Shown here: positions 5,645 to 9,434 of the stretch, one piece after another
How positions within the stretch are numbered: position 1 is the stretch's first letter
Layout of the letters: each line of letters begins with the position of its first letter
Assembly (NCBI GenBank): GCA_023440865.1
Contig: JAEXRM010000084.1
Span: 1 to 9,434, forward strand
Reading direction: 5' to 3'
Length of the DNA: 9,434 nucleotides
Origin: Bacillota bacterium
GTDB taxonomy: Bacteria; Bacillota; Clostridia; DSM-8532
Notes under the pieces: model-generated
Databases searched by the model: none
Seen by the model: only the letters and a program-made list of their open reading frames with translations
What the model was told of the DNA's origin: nothing
Program-made: the position numbers and the translations under genes

Positions 5645-8275
5645 TTGCACGCCGCGATGCGCCACGAATCCGCACACACGGGCGGTGTGCCCCCGGGAGT
5701 TGGCATGGGCATTGTCTTCGAGGAACCGGGCCTGTCTGTCGGCATTCTGCTGGGCAACCAGCGTGGCGGCTTTGTGGAACGCATCTGGGAGGCGCTCGCG
5801 CGGCATGCGCAGCGCCTCGGTGCGCATCTGGTGGTCTTTCCGGGCGAGCTTGACCTGATCCCGGGCGATCCGCTCCCCGACTTCAGCGAGCAGGCCTATG
5901 ACTTCGTCGCAGCCGCCGGCCTGGACGCCCTGCTGATGCTGGGCAACAACATCCGCCTCCACGGCCGGCGCATTCAGAACCTGCTCGCATCGGCAAGGTC
6001 GGGCCGGCTGCCGCCGCTGTGCGTCCTCGGCGAAGTGATCGAGGGCTTTCCCTGCGTGGTGCTCGAGAATGAGACAGGCATGCGCGAGGCCATGGCGCAC
6101 CTGCTGTCTGCTCACGGATACAGGCGCATCGCCCGGCTGGGCGGCGTGGCGGGCCATCCGCACACCATCGCGCGCGAGGCGGCATACCGCGCCTGCATGC
6201 GGGAGGCGGGCATCGAGCCGCGTCCCGAGTGGCTTGTCGGGGGCGACTTCTCCTTTGACTCCGGCCTGACCGCAGTCGACCGGTTCCTGGAGATCGGCCT
6301 CGATCAGATCGACGCCATCCTCTGCGACAATGACGACATGGCTCTCGGCCTGATGCGCGGTTTTCACCTGCGCGGCATCACGGTGCCCGGAGACATCCGC
6401 GTCATGGGCTTCGACGACAGCTGCGAGGGTCAGGTCGGGCTGGCGCACGTCACATCCATCCGGCAGCCCTATGACGAGATGGTGCTGACCAGCCTGAAAA
6501 TCCTTGCCGATCCGGCAGCCCGCACGACACCCGCCGTCCACACCTGCGCCTCGCATCTTGCCGTGCGCACGTCCTGTGGCTGCCTGCCCTACGCCGGTGC
6601 CGGCCTTGATGTCTCCGCCTCCGATGCGGTGCCAGGGGAGCCTGCGTCTACGGGCTTCTCGCATCCGCTCATGAACGAGGTCAACCAACGATACCCGGGA
6701 CGGTTCACCTGGTTCTCCCTGCTGCCCGATCCGGACGGGGACCGCCGCCTCCTGCTGGATGCGCTGGTTCGCCTCGGCGATCCGGCGGGTGACACGGAAC
6801 GTTCCGCCACGCAGGCGGCAGCCCGCTCCATGATGCATCTGGTGAACGGCAAGGAGCCGTCCGAGCGCTGGGAGGAGATGCTCGAGGCGCTCCGCCTCGT
6901 GCAGACCGAATCGCTCGCCCCGCTGGCGGCGGCCACCCTGTCGGCCACGTACCGCATGCTGCAGGCCAGCGCCGAAGCCACGCGCGTCGACAAGCACCTG
7001 CTTGCCGGCTTCCGCACCAACAACACCCGCTCCCGCCGCATCGACGAGCTGACGCGCCTCACCGCCAGCGAGTCGATCGACGCGCTGCGCGCCATGCTCG
7101 ATGACAAGTTCCGCTGGCTGGACGTGGCCAGTCATCTGCTGGTGCTGCATGAGCCGTTCGGGCAGTGGGAACACGGGGATCCGGCAAACTACGAACAGGC
7201 GCCGCCGAGCTCCCGCCTGGTATATGCATACGGGTTCGGAACGGACGCCGCGCACGCCGTGGACACCGTCTTCCCCACCGCGCGATTGCTTCCGGAGGGG
7301 ATGAAGCTGCCCGGCGCACATCGACGGCTCATTCTCGAACCGCTCTTCATGCGCAACCAGGTCTTCGGCTACCAGCTGTACAACCTGGGAGAGACGGGGG
7401 AAGCCCTGTATGAAAGCCTCCGGTTCCACATCACCACCGCGCTGTACTTCATCCGCATCATCCAGCGGCTGCGTGAAGCCATGAACTCGCTGCAGCTGAC
7501 ACAGCGCCAACTCATCCAGTCCGAGAAGATGGCCGCGCTCGGCACGCTGGTTTCCGGCTTCGCGCACGAGCTCAATACGCCTCTGGGCGTGGCTGTCACC
7601 GCTTCGAGCTATCTCGGGGAGCTCATCGGCAACCTGACCGCCGTCACACCCGATCCGGATGCCGTCATCGGTCTGTCCCGGTTCCTTTCCGACAGCCGCA
7701 ACGGACTGGGCATGCTGCAATCCAACCTCGACCGGGTGACGGATCTCGTTTCCCGCTTCAAGCGCATTTCCGCCGCCCAGACAACGGAAGGCCGCCGCGA
7801 CATGGCCCTTGCATCGCAACTGCGCAAGATCGCCGCAAGCCTGCAGGCGAACATGCGGTCGCAGATCGGTTCCGTCGAGATCACGTGTCCCGGGACGCTG
7901 CGGCTGTCGGGAAGCCCGGAAGCACTGTACCAGGTGTTGTCCGTGCTGATGCAGAACACGGCGCTGCATGCGCATCCGGACGGTGCGCCCGCCAGGGTGC
8001 GCCTGTCGGCGCAGGAGGTTCCGGAAGGCATCCTGCTGGCCTATGAGGACGACGGCGTGGGCATCCCCGCAGCGATGCGGGAGCGTGTGTTCGAGCCCTT
8101 CTACACCACTGCCAGGAACCGGGGCGGTACGGGACTCGGCCTCGCCGTGCTCTACAACACCGTCACCTATTCATTCGGAGGCTCTGTGGAATGCGAGGCG
8201 GCCGAGGAAGGGGGCGCCCGGTTCCTCCTGCGGCTGCCAACCCCTCCCCCTGATCCGGAAACGCCGCAGCGGTAA
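5645..8275 (+). CDS. Soluble hybrid sensor: LacI-type ligand-binding domain fused to histidine kinase
   Basis: This 876-residue protein probably senses an intracellular sugar and autophosphorylates. Residues about 30-315 form a LacI/GalR-like binding domain without HTH: GLSVGILLGNQRGGF, HGYRRIARLGG, ILCDNDDMALG, VPGDIRVMGFDDS, closing with VRTSCGC. A helical stretch follows, then a GAF-like region (about 470-600) with SRLVYAYG, LLPEGMKLPG and EPLFMRNQVFGYQLY. A coiled-coil linker leads to the H-box FAHELNTPLG with His641. The ATP-binding domain has N771, DDGVGIP (802-808), FEPFYTT and GGTGLGL (827-833). No membrane segment is seen. The VRxSCGC tail and middle region recall LacI-sensor/diguanylate cyclase or kinase proteins of Spirochaetota and Chloroflexota. 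The TTG at 5645 follows GAAGGGA by only 3 nt; ATG 5705, with GGGAG 5 nt upstream, is an equally good start and removes 20 residues. No response regulator lies nearby in the window. Confidence 0.9.
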   Translation: MHAAMRHESAHTGGVPPGVGMGIVFEEPGLSVGILLGNQRGGFVERIWEALARHAQRLGAHLVVFPGELDLIPGDPLPDFSEQAYDFVAAAGLDALLMLGNNIRLHGRRIQNLLASARSGRLPPLCVLGEVIEGFPCVVLENETGMREAMAHLLSAHGYRRIARLGGVAGHPHTIAREAAYRACMREAGIEPRPEWLVGGDFSFDSGLTAVDRFLEIGLDQIDAILCDNDDMALGLMRGFHLRGITVPGDIRVMGFDDSCEGQVGLAHVTSIRQPYDEMVLTSLKILADPAARTTPAVHTCASHLAVRTSCGCLPYAGAGLDVSASDAVPGEPASTGFSHPLMNEVNQRYPGRFTWFSLLPDPDGDRRLLLDALVRLGDPAGDTERSATQAAARSMMHLVNGKEPSERWEEMLEALRLVQTESLAPLAAATLSATYRMLQASAEATRVDKHLLAGFRTNNTRSRRIDELTRLTASESIDALRAMLDDKFRWLDVASHLLVLHEPFGQWEHGDPANYEQAPPSSRLVYAYGFGTDAAHAVDTVFPTARLLPEGMKLPGAHRRLILEPLFMRNQVFGYQLYNLGETGEALYESLRFHITTALYFIRIIQRLREAMNSLQLTQRQLIQSEKMAALGTLVSGFAHELNTPLGVAVTASSYLGELIGNLTAVTPDPDAVIGLSRFLSDSRNGLGMLQSNLDRVTDLVSRFKRISAAQTTEGRRDMALASQLRKIAASLQANMRSQIGSVEITCPGTLRLSGSPEALYQVLSVLMQNTALHAHPDGAPARVRLSAQEVPEGILLAYEDDGVGIPAAMRERVFEPFYTTARNRGGTGLGLAVLYNTVTYSFGGSVECEAAEEGGARFLLRLPTPPPDPETPQR

Positions 8276-8343
8276 TGACAGGGAACGGATACCGGCATCA
8301 TGTGGAATGGTCTTGAACCGTGCGCTGCAGGACGGAATCGCCC

Positions 8344-8937
8344 TCACCTGTCCGCGAAGGCCTGCGGGCCGCCGTGCGCCCCGCGCTTTCCCATGCATGC
8401 CGCACAATAGCCGATCAGCTCCAGCCGATGGCCAGTCACATGAAACCGGGTCTCGCGTTCGAGCTTTTTTTCATATGCTTCCAGCGGGCATCCCTCCACC
8501 ACCGCAATCCGCTGGCAGCCCAGACACCGCAGGTGATGGTGGTGCACATGGGATGCCAGCTCATACAGGACCTTGGCGTTGTCCGTCGTGCCGGTGCGTT
8601 CCACAAGCCCTTTCTCGACAAACGCCTCCAACAGGCGGTACACCGTGGACAGATTGACCGCGGCGTCCTCGGACCGCATGCGGAGATACAACGTCTCGGC
8701 CGACAGGGGTTGCTCGGCCTCCTGGAGAACGGCGCACGCCATCCTCCGCTGCCTGGTGTTGCGCAGGCCAACGCGCGCCAGCATGTCGCCAGCGTCTTCT
8801 TCCCGCCCGTAAGCGGCACACCCGTCCGCAGCGGCTTCCCCGTCCACTCCGGATGCATGGTCCCCATGCGGGGGATGTGCCTGATTGTCCCTGCATGACG
8901 GGACTCCATGCGCCTGCTTCGTCTCTCTGGTGGGCAT
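8344..8937 (-). CDS. Fur-family metalloregulator, probably zinc repressor Zur
   Basis: This 197-residue protein represses metal-uptake genes when the metal is abundant. It has a Fur winged helix at about 57-113 (GLRNTRQRRMACAVL, then NLSTVYRLLEAFVEKGLVER). A metal-rich dimerisation domain follows, with HVHHHHLRCLGC (130-141; Cys138, Cys141) and a second CxxC pair GYCAACM (Cys178, Cys181), together the usual structural Zn-Cys4 site. It starts 22 bp after the stop of a ZnuB-type permease on the same strand, hence the Zur reading; Fur or Mur are alternatives. The ATG at 8937 has AAAGGAG 9 nt upstream. Odd: about 55 residues precede the HTH, where the family usually has 5-20, with HPPHGDH at 21-27. 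A later ATG at 8784 would give a normal-length protein but has a weaker ribosome site. The frame also runs upstream inside the permease gene, which is coincidental. Confidence 0.9.
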   Translation of the reverse strand: MPTRETKQAHGVPSCRDNQAHPPHGDHASGVDGEAAADGCAAYGREEDAGDMLARVGLRNTRQRRMACAVLQEAEQPLSAETLYLRMRSEDAAVNLSTVYRLLEAFVEKGLVERTGTTDNAKVLYELASHVHHHHLRCLGCQRIAVVEGCPLEAYEKKLERETRFHVTGHRLELIGYCAACMGKRGAHGGPQAFADR

Positions 8938-8959
8938 GACCCCGTTCTCCTTTCCCGCG

Positions 8960-9434
8960 TCAAGCCATGGCGCGGATGCGGCGGATGCCATGAAACACAC
9001 CGAAGCAGGCCGCGTTGAGCATGACAATGGTACCGCCCGTGGGCAGGTCGAACAAAAAGGACACGAAGATGCCGACCAGCACACAACTACAGGATACCAC
9101 ACAGGACAGGGCGATGGTGCCCTTGAAGCTGCGGGACAGCTGGAGCGCCGTGACGGTCGGGAAGATGATGAGGCTGGAGATGAGCATGGTACCGACAACC
9201 CGGATGCCCAGGGCGATGGTGATGGCGGTGAGCACGGCGATGAGCTGGTTGCCGCGCCTGACCCGGATGCCGGACACCTGCGCGAACTCCTCGTCGTATG
9301 CGGCGGCGAACAGCGGCTGGAAAAAAGCCAGCACGGCCGCGATCACGACCAGCGACAGGATGACGGACAGTACGACATCCGCATCCCGGATGACCAGGAT
9401 GCTGCCGAACAGATAGCTCATCAGATCGACATTG
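8960..9434 (-). CDS. ZnuB/MntB-type ABC transporter permease, 5' end missing
   Basis: This is the C-terminal 157 or so residues of a cytoplasmic-membrane permease of the Zn/Mn/Fe chelate ABC family, which moves metal delivered by a binding protein using a separate ATPase. The frame is open at the right edge, reading NVDLMSYLFGSIL, which is typical of the middle of ZnuB; the ATG at 9421 is therefore internal. Visible landmarks are the conserved AYDEEFAQVSG segment, a membrane pair around VGTMLISSLIIFPTVTAL, and the closing DLPTGGTIVML motif before a last short helix. At least four hydrophobic segments are seen. It stops with TGA at 8960-8962 and is followed by the Fur-family gene after 22 bp, so the two are co-transcribed, presumably with the ATPase and binding-protein genes beyond the window. 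Zinc is the likeliest metal because of the regulator, but manganese is possible. Confidence 0.92.
   Translation of the reverse strand, partial: NVDLMSYLFGSILVIRDADVVLSVILSLVVIAAVLAFFQPLFAAAYDEEFAQVSGIRVRRGNQLIAVLTAITIALGIRVVGTMLISSLIIFPTVTALQLSRSFKGTIALSCVVSCSCVLVGIFVSFLFDLPTGGTIVMLNAACFGVFHGIRRIRAMA

Noticed and set aside
5384..7975. Very long minus-strand open frame (863 codons) opposite the sensor kinase
   Set aside because: It lies antisense to a gene with clear LacI and kinase motifs, its translation shows no recognisable domain, and long antisense frames are common in GC-rich DNA.
8276..8343. Bidirectional terminator between the convergent kinase and Fur-family genes
   Set aside because: One would be expected here, but no stem with a T-run on either strand was found by eye.
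8320..8898. Plus-strand open frame opposite the Fur-family gene
   Set aside because: The minus strand carries an unmistakable Fur fold with CxxC pairs; the plus-strand translation has no domain features.
8938..9198. Upstream extension of the Fur-family frame into the permease gene
   Set aside because: It overlaps the permease in another frame, is Ser/Pro/Cys-rich without similarity, and a ribosome site marks the ATG at 8937.

Overview
The window is a GC-rich (roughly two-thirds G+C by eye), densely coding bacterial segment. It holds a plus-strand carbohydrate-use locus (about 1-8275) and, converging on it, the end of a minus-strand metal-uptake operon (8344-9434). The taxonomy cannot be fixed from the sequence. 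A cytoplasmic histidine kinase whose sensor is a LacI-type sugar-binding domain, with a GH9-like hydrolase and many sugar regulators, is the style of free-living Spirochaetota or of the Lentisphaerae/Verrucomicrobia group. This is a weak inference.

Plus strand, left to right: (1) the 3' part of a LacI/GalR repressor whose DNA-binding start lies outside the window; (2) a GntR/HutC-type repressor with its own near-consensus sigma70 promoter and a palindrome at the predicted transcription start; (3) a short intergenic region filled by a 10-bp-periodic repeat array; (4) a divergent glycoside hydrolase family 9-like protein with an N-terminal cellulase-type Ig domain and no signal peptide; (5) deoC, deoxyribose-phosphate aldolase; (6) a ribokinase-type PfkB sugar kinase; (7) an 876-residue soluble protein joining a LacI-type ligand-binding domain without HTH, a GAF-like region and a full HisKA/HATPase kinase. 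Genes 4-7 are spaced by 53-85 bp, each with a recognisable ribosome binding site, and look like one transcription unit. A simple reading is that an imported glycoside is cleaved inside the cell, the released pentose or deoxypentose is phosphorylated by the kinase, and DeoC splits the phosphate to glyceraldehyde-3-phosphate and an aldehyde. Three different sugar sensors (LacI, GntR-UTRA, LacI-kinase) appear to watch the process. No transporter and no response regulator are in the window.

Minus strand: the C-terminal part of a ZnuB/MntB-type ABC permease, then 22 bp later a Fur-family repressor, most likely Zur, with an unusual His-containing N-terminal extension. This is the usual pairing of a zinc importer with its own repressor.

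The points most worth a second look are the LacI-sensor kinase, the non-standard GH9 active-site motif, the altered phosphate loop of DeoC, the 10-bp repeat array, and the similar hairpin leaders in front of deoC and the kinase gene. No stretch over 300 bp lacks a gene.
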